Shown one piece after another: positions 56,532 to 64,000 of a DNA stretch of 64,000 nt. The stretch is from Mycobacterium sp. IS-1590. Its GTDB lineage: Bacteria > Actinomycetota > Actinomycetes > Mycobacteriales > Mycobacteriaceae. A model generated the notes under the pieces. The model was not told where the DNA came from, did not search any database, and saw nothing but the letters and a program-made list of their open reading frames with translations. The stretch lies in the NCBI RefSeq assembly GCF_001500025.1, contig NZ_LQIW01000034.1, forward strand, positions 248,001 through 312,000. Direction: 5' to 3'. The position numbers and the translations under genes were made by a program. Each line of letters opens with the position of its first letter. The stretch's first letter is position 1.

Positions 56532-58466
56532 GTGACCGTGACTGCTGACGCTCGAGCCATACCGGCGCCGCATGCCGCGGACGTCGACCGCGACGAACTG
56601 AGGGCGAATCTCGGCCAAGCGGACCCCGGCGTCCTGGTCGCGGTGCTGGCCCAACTGACGGGTGACCCGTCGGTGATTGACCGGTTCGGGCCGAAGATCA
56701 CGCACATTCCCGATCCGCCCGAACGCGCCGGCGTCACCGACGCCGACACCATGACATCGCTCGTCGACGCGGTCGTTTCGGCGCTGTCCGCGCCGCGGGC
56801 CGAAGGGGCGATGGCCGCCGACGACATCGAGCTGTTCACTCGTGTGCTGCCGTTGGCGCTGGGTTCCGATGTCGGCGACGAGTTCGTTCCGCTCCTGCTC
56901 GAGCAGGGCGGTTTTCACCTCTCCCAGCCCACGCTGCCGCGTACCGTGCCGATCCCGCCGACGACGAATGTCGCGATCATCGGCGCGGGCATCGCCGGTA
57001 TCATCACCGCGCTGGCCGCCGCCGACGCCGGGGTGCGGTATCAGATTTTCGACCGCAACGACGAGGTGGGCGGCACCTGGTTGACGACGAAGTATCCCGG
57101 TATCGGTGTCGACACGCCGTCGGCGTACTACTCGCTGTCGCGGGAGGTCAACCCCGACTGGTCGAGCTACTACCCGCAGGGCGCGGAGTACCAGGACTAC
57201 CTGGTGTCCCTGGCCGACAAGCACGGACTGCGCGAGCACACCCGGTTCGGTACCGAGGTCGAGGCGCTGTGGTGGGACGACGCGCGTAACCAGTGGCAGA
57301 TCCACGCGGTCGACCGCGACGGCAACCGCGACGTCAGCTACGCCCGGGTGGTCGTCACCGCCGCCGGCTATCTCAACCGGCCGCGGTTTCCCGATGTTGA
57401 AGGCCGAGAATCGTTCGAGGGCATCAGTATTCACTCGGCGCTGTGGGATCCATCGGTGGACCTCACCGGTAAGCGGGTCGCCGTCATCGGCGCGGGATGC
57501 ACCGCCGTGCAGATCGTCGACGCGTGTGTGGACGAGGTCGAACACCTGACCGTGTTCCAACGGCAGCCGCACTGGGTGGCTCCGCGAAAGCGGTTGTCCG
57601 ACGATGTCCCCGAATTCCGGCGGTTCCTCGGACGGCACCTGCCGTACTACGCGAACTGGCACCGGTTGAAGTCCTATTGGGCGACGGCCGACAACAACTA
57701 TCCCGTCATCCTGCGCGACCCCGAGTGGGCGAAGGACCATCTGTCGATTTCGCAGGCCAACGACGTCCTGCTGCAGATGTGCATGGAGTACATCAACGAG
57801 ACGTTCGGCGAGGGATCGGAGCTGGCGAAGAAGGTCACCCCCGACTTCGCGCCGTACGGTAAGCGCATCATCCGCGACCCGGGCGGCTACTACGCGGCGC
57901 TGACGCGGGAGCACGTCGACGTGGAGGCGAGCGAACCGGCCGCCGTCAACGCCGCGGGCATCGTCACCGCCGACGGGCGGCAGATCGATCTCGACGTGAT
58001 CGTCTACGCCACCGGCTATCACCTCGACTTCCTGTCCACGGTCGACATTCGCGGCCGCGACGGCAGGACACTGCGCGAGGAGTGGGGCGACAGCCCCCGC
58101 GCGTACCGCGGTGGCACGGTGCCGGGCTTCCCGAACCTGTTCATCACCTCGGCGCCCAACTACAGCCCCGGCCACGGTGCGGGCGCGAACTTTTCGATGG
58201 AGGTGCTCGCGCATTACGTCATGGAATGCCTGCAACTGCTCGCGCTGCGCGATGCCACCACCATCGAGGTGACGCGGGAGGCGTACGACGATTACGTCGC
58301 TCAGATCGACGACGCGATGTCACAGACGGTGTGGTGCCATACCCCCAACGCGCACACCTACTACCGTTCGCCCTCGGGCCGCGTGGTCGTGGCGACGCCG
58401 TATCGCCTGGTCGACATCTGGCACCAGCATCGCGCACCCATCGAAGAACACTTCGTCCTCCGATGA
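56532..58466 (+). CDS. Baeyer-Villiger monooxygenase with N-terminal extension (4-hydroxyacetophenone monooxygenase type)
   Basis: 644 residues. An extra helical N-terminal part of about 140 residues precedes FAD motif GAGIAG (151-156), fingerprint F295-x-G-xxx-H301-xxx-W305 and NADPH motif GAGCTA (320-325). Size and extension match HAPMO-type enzymes, which oxidise aryl or cyclic ketones. Start is GTG 56532; GTG 56538 sits 7 bases after GATACT and is possible. It is coupled by ATGA overlap to an SDR. Confidence 0.87.
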   Translation: MTVTADARAIPAPHAADVDRDELRANLGQADPGVLVAVLAQLTGDPSVIDRFGPKITHIPDPPERAGVTDADTMTSLVDAVVSALSAPRAEGAMAADDIELFTRVLPLALGSDVGDEFVPLLLEQGGFHLSQPTLPRTVPIPPTTNVAIIGAGIAGIITALAAADAGVRYQIFDRNDEVGGTWLTTKYPGIGVDTPSAYYSLSREVNPDWSSYYPQGAEYQDYLVSLADKHGLREHTRFGTEVEALWWDDARNQWQIHAVDRDGNRDVSYARVVVTAAGYLNRPRFPDVEGRESFEGISIHSALWDPSVDLTGKRVAVIGAGCTAVQIVDACVDEVEHLTVFQRQPHWVAPRKRLSDDVPEFRRFLGRHLPYYANWHRLKSYWATADNNYPVILRDPEWAKDHLSISQANDVLLQMCMEYINETFGEGSELAKKVTPDFAPYGKRIIRDPGGYYAALTREHVDVEASEPAAVNAAGIVTADGRQIDLDVIVYATGYHLDFLSTVDIRGRDGRTLREEWGDSPRAYRGGTVPGFPNLFITSAPNYSPGHGAGANFSMEVLAHYVMECLQLLALRDATTIEVTREAYDDYVAQIDDAMSQTVWCHTPNAHTYYRSPSGRVVVATPYRLVDIWHQHRAPIEEHFVLR

Positions 58467-59350
58467 CCGGTCTTCTCGCCGGTAAGACGGCGTTGGTCAC
58501 CGGCAGCAGCCGCGGCATCGGACGCGCTGTGGCGCAGCGTCTTTCCGCCGAGGGCGCGACGGTGGTGGTCACGGCCCGGTCATTCGAGCCGTCGGCGTCG
58601 ATACGCGGCGGTGCCGCGACGGCCCTGCCCGGGACGATCGCCGAGACCATCGAGCTGATCGAGGGCGCGGGCGGTACGGCGATCGGCATCGCGGCCGACC
58701 TCGAGGATCCCGCTCAGCGTGCCCGGCTGGTCGACGAAGCCGTCGAACGCACCGGCGGCCTCGACATCCTCGTCAACAATGCGGGTTTCGCCGACTATGC
58801 CCGGGTCGAGGAGATGGGCCTGGACACCTTCGACCGCACCGTCGAACACTATCTGCGCACCCCGTTCGTGTTGACCCAGGCCGCCGTGCCACAGATGCGG
58901 AAACGGGGTGCAGGCTGGATCGTCAACATCGGTTCGGTGACCGGCGTCGCCCCCGTCCGGCCGTACCGTGAGTACAACAAGACCTCGGGCGACGTCATCT
59001 ATGCCTCCTGCAAGGCCGCCCTGCACCGCTTCACCCAAGGCGTGGCCGCCGAACTGGTCGACGCGAACATCGCGGTCAACTGCGTCGGCCCATCGACGGC
59101 GATCCGCACTCCCGGTGCGGCGCAACTCATTCCGGACACCTTCCCGACCGAGCCGGTCGAGTATCTGGCCGAGACGGTGCTGGCGATGTGCCACCGGCCC
59201 GCCGCCGAGCGCACCGGGCTGGTCGCCTTCAGCCTGCACTACCCGTGGTCGCAGGGGCTGACGGTGCACACGCTCGACGGCGCCGCCGCGTTGCCGCGGC
59301 TGGAGCCGCCCGCGACGGCCAACCCGAACATCCTGCCCGCCGGCCTGTAG
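58463..59350 (+). CDS. Short-chain dehydrogenase/reductase coupled to Baeyer-Villiger gene
   Basis: 295 residues. TGSSRGIG (14-21), NNAG, a serine in IGSVTG and YASCK for the Tyr/Lys pair. It probably oxidises an alcohol to the ketone used by the coupled monooxygenase, or the reverse. A hairpin terminator follows 7 bases after the stop. Confidence 0.9.
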   Translation: MTGLLAGKTALVTGSSRGIGRAVAQRLSAEGATVVVTARSFEPSASIRGGAATALPGTIAETIELIEGAGGTAIGIAADLEDPAQRARLVDEAVERTGGLDILVNNAGFADYARVEEMGLDTFDRTVEHYLRTPFVLTQAAVPQMRKRGAGWIVNIGSVTGVAPVRPYREYNKTSGDVIYASCKAALHRFTQGVAAELVDANIAVNCVGPSTAIRTPGAAQLIPDTFPTEPVEYLAETVLAMCHRPAAERTGLVAFSLHYPWSQGLTVHTLDGAAALPRLEPPATANPNILPAGL

Positions 59351-59357
59351 CGGTTTC

Positions 59358-59394
59358 GGTGCTCTAACAGTCGGTGAGCGACTGTTAGAGCACC
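59358..59394. terminator. 37-nt hairpin between convergent genes, copy 2
   Basis: GGTGCTCTAACAGTCG (59358-59373) pairs perfectly with 59379-59394 around loop GTGAG. It differs from the copy at 45765 only in the loop, and CCAAATC follows both. It ends 4 bases before the opposing stop. Confidence 0.75.
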
Positions 59395-59398
59395 CAAA

Positions 59399-60019
59399 TC
59401 ACTGAGGGGGGAGGTCGCAGAAGCTGTGGCAGACCCGGTCCCGGACGATGACGCCGGGACACTCGGGGTCGAACCAGCGGTCCACGTAAGCCCAGTGAAT
59501 CGGGTGCATGAGGTACGGGCCGGTCAAGCCTTCGAGGTCGCGGAACTCCTGCTCGAAGACGTGGGTCCACAATGAGGCGCCGACGGCCGAGTCGACGCGA
59601 CTGAGTTGCCATGTGCCGATCGAGGCGACATAGCGGGGGAGTAGTCGCAGATCGTCCTCGAACCGCGCCACCGTCGCCTCGTCGGTGTCCGGTTGCACCC
59701 GCAGCAGCAGTGTCCGGTAGACGGTGGCGGATATGTCCCGGGCCACGCTCGAGTCGCCGGTGTAGGTGGCGCCGTTGACGCGGGTGATCTCGGGGCGGTC
59801 GAGCAGCGTATCGAAAGACGGTGCCACCGAGGACCACTCGTCGGAATCGCGGAACCGCAGGTGTAGGAGGATATCGCCGCCGTTGCGCACGCCCGGCAGC
59901 GTCGGCTGCACCAGCGCGTGGGCCGCGCCGCCGGCCACCGACGCTTGCCGCAGTTCGCTCAGCACGCGGTCACGTTCGGGCGCACCGGCCACATCGATCA
60001 GCCGGATCACGCTATACAT
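59399..60019 (-). CDS. EthD/Dabb-like dimeric alpha-beta barrel protein
   Basis: 206 residues, two ferredoxin-like halves (MYSVIRLIDVAG... and VYRTLLLRVQPDTDEATVARFEDDLRLLPRYVASIGTW). Dabb/EthD proteins are small homodimers often next to monooxygenases; the role is uncertain. ATG 60019 is preferred to the longer opening, whose first 33 residues look non-coding. It overlaps the upstream gene by 8 bases. Confidence 0.7.
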   Translation of the reverse strand: MYSVIRLIDVAGAPERDRVLSELRQASVAGGAAHALVQPTLPGVRNGGDILLHLRFRDSDEWSSVAPSFDTLLDRPEITRVNGATYTGDSSVARDISATVYRTLLLRVQPDTDEATVARFEDDLRLLPRYVASIGTWQLSRVDSAVGASLWTHVFEQEFRDLEGLTGPYLMHPIHWAYVDRWFDPECPGVIVRDRVCHSFCDLPPQ

Positions 60020-60359
60020 CGCACACGCCGTCCACATCCGCGGCTGCGGCGGCGACGCTGCGGGTGCGCTCGACGACGAGTTCGGCGATGCCGTCCCACC
60101 ACGCACCGAGCGCGGCATCGGGCCTGCCTTTCCACGTCATCTCCCACCACGCTTGAGGGCTCGGCAGCGACCACGTCACGGTGACCACGTTGGATTGTTC
60201 GTCGAACCAGATCGGTGGGCTGACGAGCACGTCGCGAAGCGTCATCCCCCGATCCCGTGCACCCGGCGCGTATTCGGCCAGATAGGTGTCGACGAATCGC
60301 CGTGCGCATCCGGGCCGGGTGATGACCCGGTCGATGACGAACACCTCACCGTCGGCCAT
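60012..60359 (-). CDS. NIPSNAP-like small protein
   Basis: 115 residues with the opening EVFVIDRVITRPGCARRFVDTYLAEYAPGARDRGM, a ferredoxin-like fold typical of NIPSNAP/Dabb proteins. The following gene has a related fold, so they may form a heterodimer. ATG 60359 is fixed by TAGTGT 7 bases upstream. Confidence 0.7.
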   Translation of the reverse strand: MADGEVFVIDRVITRPGCARRFVDTYLAEYAPGARDRGMTLRDVLVSPPIWFDEQSNVVTVTWSLPSPQAWWEMTWKGRPDAALGAWWDGIAELVVERTRSVAAAAADVDGVCDV

Positions 60360-60366
60360 GACCCGC

Positions 60367-60372
60367 ACACTA
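60367..60372 (-). promoter_or_regulatory. -10 element TAGTGT of the NIPSNAP-like gene
   Basis: TAGTGT on the minus strand, 7 bases before ATG 60359; leaderless arrangement. Confidence 0.5.
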
Positions 60373-60460
60373 GGGCGGTGGCGATCGCGGCGACGATGAC
60401 GCTCCCGGCCATCGGGACGACACCGTTGACCACGGCCGCGCCGCGGAGCACCGTGGTCCG

Positions 60461-61666
60461 ATGACCGTTGACACGCCGGACCCGTTCACGCCGTCCCGGC
60501 TCGGTCCGGTCACCCTGCGCAACCGGGTGATCAAGGCCGCGACGTCCGAGGGCCGCTCGCCCGACGGCATGGTCACCGACGACCTGATCGACTTTCACGT
60601 CGCATTCGCCAAGGGCGGCGTGGGAATGACGACGGTCGCATACTGCTGCGTCTCGAAGGAGGGTGCGAGCGCGCCGGGACAGATCGTGATGACCCCGGCG
60701 GCGTTGCCGGGACTGCGCAGGCTGACAGACGCCGTGCACGCAGCAGGCGCGGCGATCTCGGCGCAACTCGGGCATGCCGGCGTCGTCGCCCCGAAGAAGC
60801 TGACGGGTGTCACCGCCGTCGCGCCCAGCCGCTTCGTCAACCCCACCTCCTTCGCCTACTGTCGCGAGATCACCCGGGACGAGATCCGTGGCGTGATCGG
60901 GCAATTCGCCGCCGCGGCCCAGGTGGCCATCGACGCCGGCTTCGACGCCGTCGAGCTGCACTTCGGCCATCTCTACCTGCCGAGCTCGTTCCTCAGCGCG
61001 CGGATCAACCGGCGCAGGGACGCATACGGCGGTTCGATCGACAACCGGTCGCGGTTGGTCCGCGAAATAGCGACCCGGGTCCGGGAAGTCGTCAAGGACC
61101 AGATCGCCGTCATCGCCAAACTCGACATGGACGACGGGCTGCCCGGCAGCATCTGGATCGACGAGGCCCTGCGGACCGCGCAGCTGCTCGACGCCGACTC
61201 CACGCTGGACGCCATCGAGCTCACCCAGGGTTCCTCGGTCTACAAACCGATGTACCTGTTCCGGGGCGACGTCCCGGTCAAGGAGTTCGCCGAGGTGATG
61301 CCCTCCGCGTTGCGGCCCGGCGTCCGCCTGGCAGGCAAGCGGGTCATGGGCAGCTATCCGTACCGTGATCTCTACATGCTGGATGCGGCACGGCAGTTCG
61401 TGCCGGTGGTCGGCAACACCAAACTGATTCTGCTGGGCGGCATCACGAACTACGAGCACCTGCAGACAGGGCTGCGCGAGGGCTTCGACTTCATGGCGAT
61501 GGGCCGGGCGCTGCTGCGTGAGCCCGATCTGGTCAACGCGATGATCGCCGACCACGACACGCGCAGCCGTTGCAACCACAACAACAAGTGCATGGTGACG
61601 GTGTTCGGCCGGACCCACTGCGTGCTCGACCCGCACCAGCGCTACGGGCCGGTGCCGAAGATCTAA
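60461..61666 (+). CDS. Old-yellow-enzyme-type NADH:flavin oxidoreductase
   Basis: 401 residues, FMN TIM barrel (DPFTPSRLGPVTLRNRVIKAAT; FLSARINRRRDAYGGSIDNRSRL; FMAMGRALLREPDLV). Active-site strand is ELHFGHLYLPSSF. The C terminus carries C371-x5-C377-x9-C387 (RCNHNNKCM), reminiscent of the Fe-S motif in dienoyl-CoA reductases but incomplete, and no second FAD domain follows. It would reduce an activated C=C bond in a ring or acyl-CoA. Confidence 0.87.
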   Translation: MTVDTPDPFTPSRLGPVTLRNRVIKAATSEGRSPDGMVTDDLIDFHVAFAKGGVGMTTVAYCCVSKEGASAPGQIVMTPAALPGLRRLTDAVHAAGAAISAQLGHAGVVAPKKLTGVTAVAPSRFVNPTSFAYCREITRDEIRGVIGQFAAAAQVAIDAGFDAVELHFGHLYLPSSFLSARINRRRDAYGGSIDNRSRLVREIATRVREVVKDQIAVIAKLDMDDGLPGSIWIDEALRTAQLLDADSTLDAIELTQGSSVYKPMYLFRGDVPVKEFAEVMPSALRPGVRLAGKRVMGSYPYRDLYMLDAARQFVPVVGNTKLILLGGITNYEHLQTGLREGFDFMAMGRALLREPDLVNAMIADHDTRSRCNHNNKCMVTVFGRTHCVLDPHQRYGPVPKI

Positions 61667-61676
61667 CCGCAGGGCC

Positions 61677-62585
61677 TCACAACAACTTCGCGAGCTCCCG
61701 CGTGGCTTGGCGTCGCGCCTCCTGAGCGATGTCGAGCATCGGCATCGTCATGAAACCGTGGATCCCGCCGTCGAAAGGGCACCGCGCGACCGGGACACCG
61801 GCGGCCTCCAGCGCATCGGCGTACGCGACGCCCTCGTCTCGAAGCGGATCGTGACCCGCGATCACCACCACGGCGGGCGGGAGGTCGTCGAGACGGGCCT
61901 GCAGTGGCGACGCGTACGGGTGGGAGCGATCGTCGGGGGAGGGGACGTACTGGTCCCAGTACCACTGCAACGCCGGGCGTGGATTGTAGAAACCCTTGCC
62001 GTACAACCGGTATGACTCGGTTTCGAAATCCGCGGCGATCATCGGGTAGATGAGCAGTTGGGCGGACAAGGTGGGTCCGCCGCGATCCCGCGCCATCAGG
62101 CTGGTGACCGCCGCGAGGTTGCCGCCTGCGCTGTCGCCGGCCACCGCGAGCCGGTCCGGGTCGCCACCGAACTCCGCGGCGTGTTCGCCGGCCCAGCACG
62201 TCGCGGCGTACACATCCTCTGCTGCGGCGGGCCACCGACTTTCGGGAGCCAGCCGGTAGTCGACCGAGATCACCACCGCGGACAGGAGATTCGCCAAGTT
62301 GCGGCACAACCCGTCGTGGCTGTCGAGGTCGCAGAACACGAACCCACCACCGTGGGCGTACACCACCACCGGGGCCGGGACATCCGATACCGGTCGGTAG
62401 ATCCGAACCGGTACACCGCCGGCAATGGTGACGTCGTCGACCGATCCGACGGCTTCGGGCTGTGCAGGAGGCACGAAGCGCGATCGGATCGTCTCCCGAG
62501 CCTGCGCGCCGGTCATCGTGTGCACCGGCGGAAAGCCGGAGTCCAGCGCCTCGATCAGGTCGGCGATCTGCGGATCGAGTGTCAC
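61677..62585 (-). CDS. Second hormone-sensitive-lipase-type esterase
   Basis: 302 residues. HGGG (78-81), S152 in GDSAGG, D246 (AGHDPLRDEG) and H276 (IHGFMTM). It is clearly related to the esterase at 47007. The GTG start at 62585 overlaps the IclR stop, so both are one transcript; the earlier in-frame opening is non-coding. Lactone or ester cleavage after the Baeyer-Villiger step is a likely role. Confidence 0.9.
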   Translation of the reverse strand: MTLDPQIADLIEALDSGFPPVHTMTGAQARETIRSRFVPPAQPEAVGSVDDVTIAGGVPVRIYRPVSDVPAPVVVYAHGGGFVFCDLDSHDGLCRNLANLLSAVVISVDYRLAPESRWPAAAEDVYAATCWAGEHAAEFGGDPDRLAVAGDSAGGNLAAVTSLMARDRGGPTLSAQLLIYPMIAADFETESYRLYGKGFYNPRPALQWYWDQYVPSPDDRSHPYASPLQARLDDLPPAVVVIAGHDPLRDEGVAYADALEAAGVPVARCPFDGGIHGFMTMPMLDIAQEARRQATRELAKLL

Positions 62586-63424
62586 GCGTACTGCAGCGCC
62601 GGCTCGCGGGGCGTCGCGGGCCGCGGTGCCGCCAAGTTCCGCAGGGGCCGGGCCTGCTGCAGCGTCGGCGCCACCCGCTGCGGGCCGTCCTCGGCGTTGC
62701 GCCAGACCGCCATGGCCGTCATCCGAACCGGTGCGACAAGGCGCTGGTCGAACATCATGCGGTTCATCGGGCCGCACACCGATACGGCCGCCGCCGCCTC
62801 ACCCTGGCCACCGATCGGCGCTGCGACACAACCGAATCCGGTGAGAGCCTCTTCTCGGTCGAACGCGATGCCGTGCGAGCGCACCTTGGCCAGTTCGGTG
62901 CGCAACTGGACGGGCGATCCGATGGAGTATTTGGTGCGCCGGCTCGTCAGGTCGATCGCATTGCAATCCAGGTTGCTCATGGACGCCAGCATCGCCTTGC
63001 CCACCGCCGAACAGTGAGCGGGATGACGCCCCCCGACGCGGGTGGGAATGGCTGCGCCCAGACCGTCACCGATCTTCTCCAGATACACGACGTCGGCGCC
63101 GTCGAGGACGGCCAGGTGCACGACGAGACCGGTGGCGCGGTGCAGATCGTGCAGCAGAGGCACCGCGGCGCGGTGCAGACGGTCCTGGTGCACCGCCAGC
63201 GAACCCAACTCGACCAGCCGCATGCCCAGCTCGTAGTCGCGTCCGTTGCGTCGCAGCCAGCGCAGCTGGACGAGGCGTTCGAGCATGCGGTGCGCGGACG
63301 AGCGGGGAAGCCCGGTGCGGCGAACGATCTGCGCCAATGTCAGTCGGCCTGGCCCGTCGAAGGCGTCAAGTACCAGCGATACGCGGTCGAGGACGGCGCT
63401 GGGTGTTTCGACAGTCGTTGTCAT
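62582..63424 (-). CDS. IclR-family transcriptional regulator
   Basis: 280 residues. Winged helix (about 9-65, RLTLAQIVRRTGLPRSSAHRMLERLVQLRWL) and IclR effector domain (about 75-250, YLEKIGDGLGAAIPTRVGGRHPAHCSAVGKAMLA; GFGCVAAPI), then a Pro/Ala-rich tail. A GGAGG box precedes ATG 63424, and an AT-rich palindrome lies 44 bases upstream. It probably controls the esterase and perhaps the wider catabolic region. Confidence 0.9.
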   Translation of the reverse strand: MTTTVETPSAVLDRVSLVLDAFDGPGRLTLAQIVRRTGLPRSSAHRMLERLVQLRWLRRNGRDYELGMRLVELGSLAVHQDRLHRAAVPLLHDLHRATGLVVHLAVLDGADVVYLEKIGDGLGAAIPTRVGGRHPAHCSAVGKAMLASMSNLDCNAIDLTSRRTKYSIGSPVQLRTELAKVRSHGIAFDREEALTGFGCVAAPIGGQGEAAAAVSVCGPMNRMMFDQRLVAPVRMTAMAVWRNAEDGPQRVAPTLQQARPLRNLAAPRPATPREPALQYA

Positions 63425-63458
63425 GTGGCCTCCGGAGAGCAACCTGCAACAGGCAGGA

Positions 63459-63485
63459 CATATTTCTAATAGGAATATGCCTATT
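63459..63485. promoter_or_regulatory. Nested AT-rich palindromes upstream of iclR gene
   Basis: AATAGG-AATATG-CCTATT (63468-63485) is a perfect inverted repeat, nested with CATATT (63459-63464) and AATATG (63474-63479). The AT-rich patch contrasts with the GC-rich surroundings and is a likely IclR operator and promoter. Confidence 0.5.
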
Positions 63486-63588
63486 TGTAGCATGTCGATG
63501 TGCGTGGTGTCACACGAACGCGGCGATTCGCTCTCGGTCACGTCGATGACCTGCGGTGTCGGACCGCGCACCGCGTGTTGCGACCCGG

Positions 63589-64000
63589 CTAGGGCGAAGC
63601 GGCGTCGCTTCGGGGGTCGATCAGGATCTTGGCGTGCGCCTCGGCCGCGCCCAGCACCTCGAAGGCGCGGGCCACGCCGCCCAGCCCCACGGTCCCGGTG
63701 ACGAGCGCCGAGGCGTCCACCTTCCCGTCGGCGAGCAGGTGCAGCGTGTCGCGGAACTCCAGCGGCGTGTAACCGAAGACGAACCGCAGGTCGATGTCCT
63801 TGCCGTTCGCGACCGCCGGGCGGAAGTGGTCGGTGCCCATGCACACGCCGACCACGACGACCCGCGACTGCACCGGCGCCGCGCGGATGATGCCGTCGAT
63901 GATCCCGGGCACGCCGACGCATTCGAAAACCACCGGTCGCTTCGGGCTCGCCGCGCCCAACTTGTCGGCGACCCGGTACAGGTGTGACCAGCCGGGCGCG
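63589..64000 (-). CDS. Zinc-type alcohol dehydrogenase, C-terminal part (runs off window)
   Basis: The last 137 residues of an MDR dehydrogenase; the 5' end lies beyond base 64000. Seen are VVFECVGVPGIIDGIIRAAPVQSRVVVVGVCMG (end of the cofactor domain) and the closing TVGLGGVARAFEVLGAAEAHAKILIDP. The zinc ligands are outside the window. It lies upstream of the iclR gene on the same strand, 164 bases apart. Confidence 0.85.
   Translation of the reverse strand, partial: APGWSHLYRVADKLGAASPKRPVVFECVGVPGIIDGIIRAAPVQSRVVVVGVCMGTDHFRPAVANGKDIDLRFVFGYTPLEFRDTLHLLADGKVDASALVTGTVGLGGVARAFEVLGAAEAHAKILIDPRSDAASP

Noticed and set aside
54858-58235. 1125-codon minus-strand open frame
   Set aside because: Only the part up to 56435 encodes the acyl-CoA ligase. 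The rest lies opposite the Baeyer-Villiger gene and reads as a low-complexity Arg/Gly/His/Val product.

Overview
The window looks like chromosome of a fast-growing Mycobacterium (Mycolicibacterium type). The DNA is GC-rich, GTG starts are common, and the order lipT, lppI, small zinc-ribbon gene, rbpA, ppm1, lnt, fxsA, dienelactone hydrolase, F420 reductases, cobN, cobG, cobH, cobIJ follows Mycobacterium tuberculosis Rv2045c to Rv2066 from memory, with blocks inserted. In M. tuberculosis Lnt and Ppm1 are one polypeptide; here they are separate overlapping genes, as in M. smegmatis. Many genes show TANNNT followed by 6 or 7 bases and the start codon, the usual layout of mycobacterial leaderless mRNAs. 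No rRNA, tRNA, IS element, phage gene or CRISPR array was seen, and no stretch over 300 bases lacks a gene.

Layout. 1-5.5 kb: a truncated small-molecule kinase, then a nitrite/NO module: hemerythrin-DUF2249 protein, divergent SufR-like regulator, NnrS-like membrane protein and an unusual NirK fused to a membrane domain and an extra cupredoxin. 5.5-8.8 kb: cobIJ, cobH, cobG. 8.8-15.2 kb: sulfate-ester dioxygenase, a complete glycine-betaine/choline-type ABC importer, a Baeyer-Villiger monooxygenase and a 33-residue membrane peptide. 15.3-25.8 kb: cobN, two tandem F420-type reductases, dienelactone hydrolase, fxsA, amidohydrolase, lnt, ppm1, rbpA. 25.9-30.4 kb: a lipoprotein and a sulfonate operon ssuCBAD. 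30.4-36.1 kb: lppI/lipT, a kinase fusion protein, a YnfA-type gene flanked by inverted repeats and a SCO6745-family protein. 36.1-39.0 kb: a gluconate module (GntR, GntK, GntP). 39.1-42.5 kb: small membrane proteins, one with a striking 11-residue repeat tail, a thioesterase and PadR.

42.5-64 kb is a catabolic region: a KstD-like dehydrogenase divergent from a KshA-like Rieske oxygenase, esterases, SDRs, a paired acyl-CoA dehydrogenase, enoyl-CoA hydratase, aldehyde and alcohol dehydrogenases, an acyl-CoA ligase, a second Baeyer-Villiger enzyme, an old-yellow-enzyme homologue and an IclR regulator. Together they could oxidise a cyclic ketone or steroid/terpenoid, open the ring by lactone formation and hydrolysis, and feed the acid into beta-oxidation. 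The substrate is not visible in the sequence.

Two families of non-coding palindromes recur: a roughly 60-bp imperfect palindrome (four copies) and a near-identical 37-nt hairpin (two copies, each between convergent genes).
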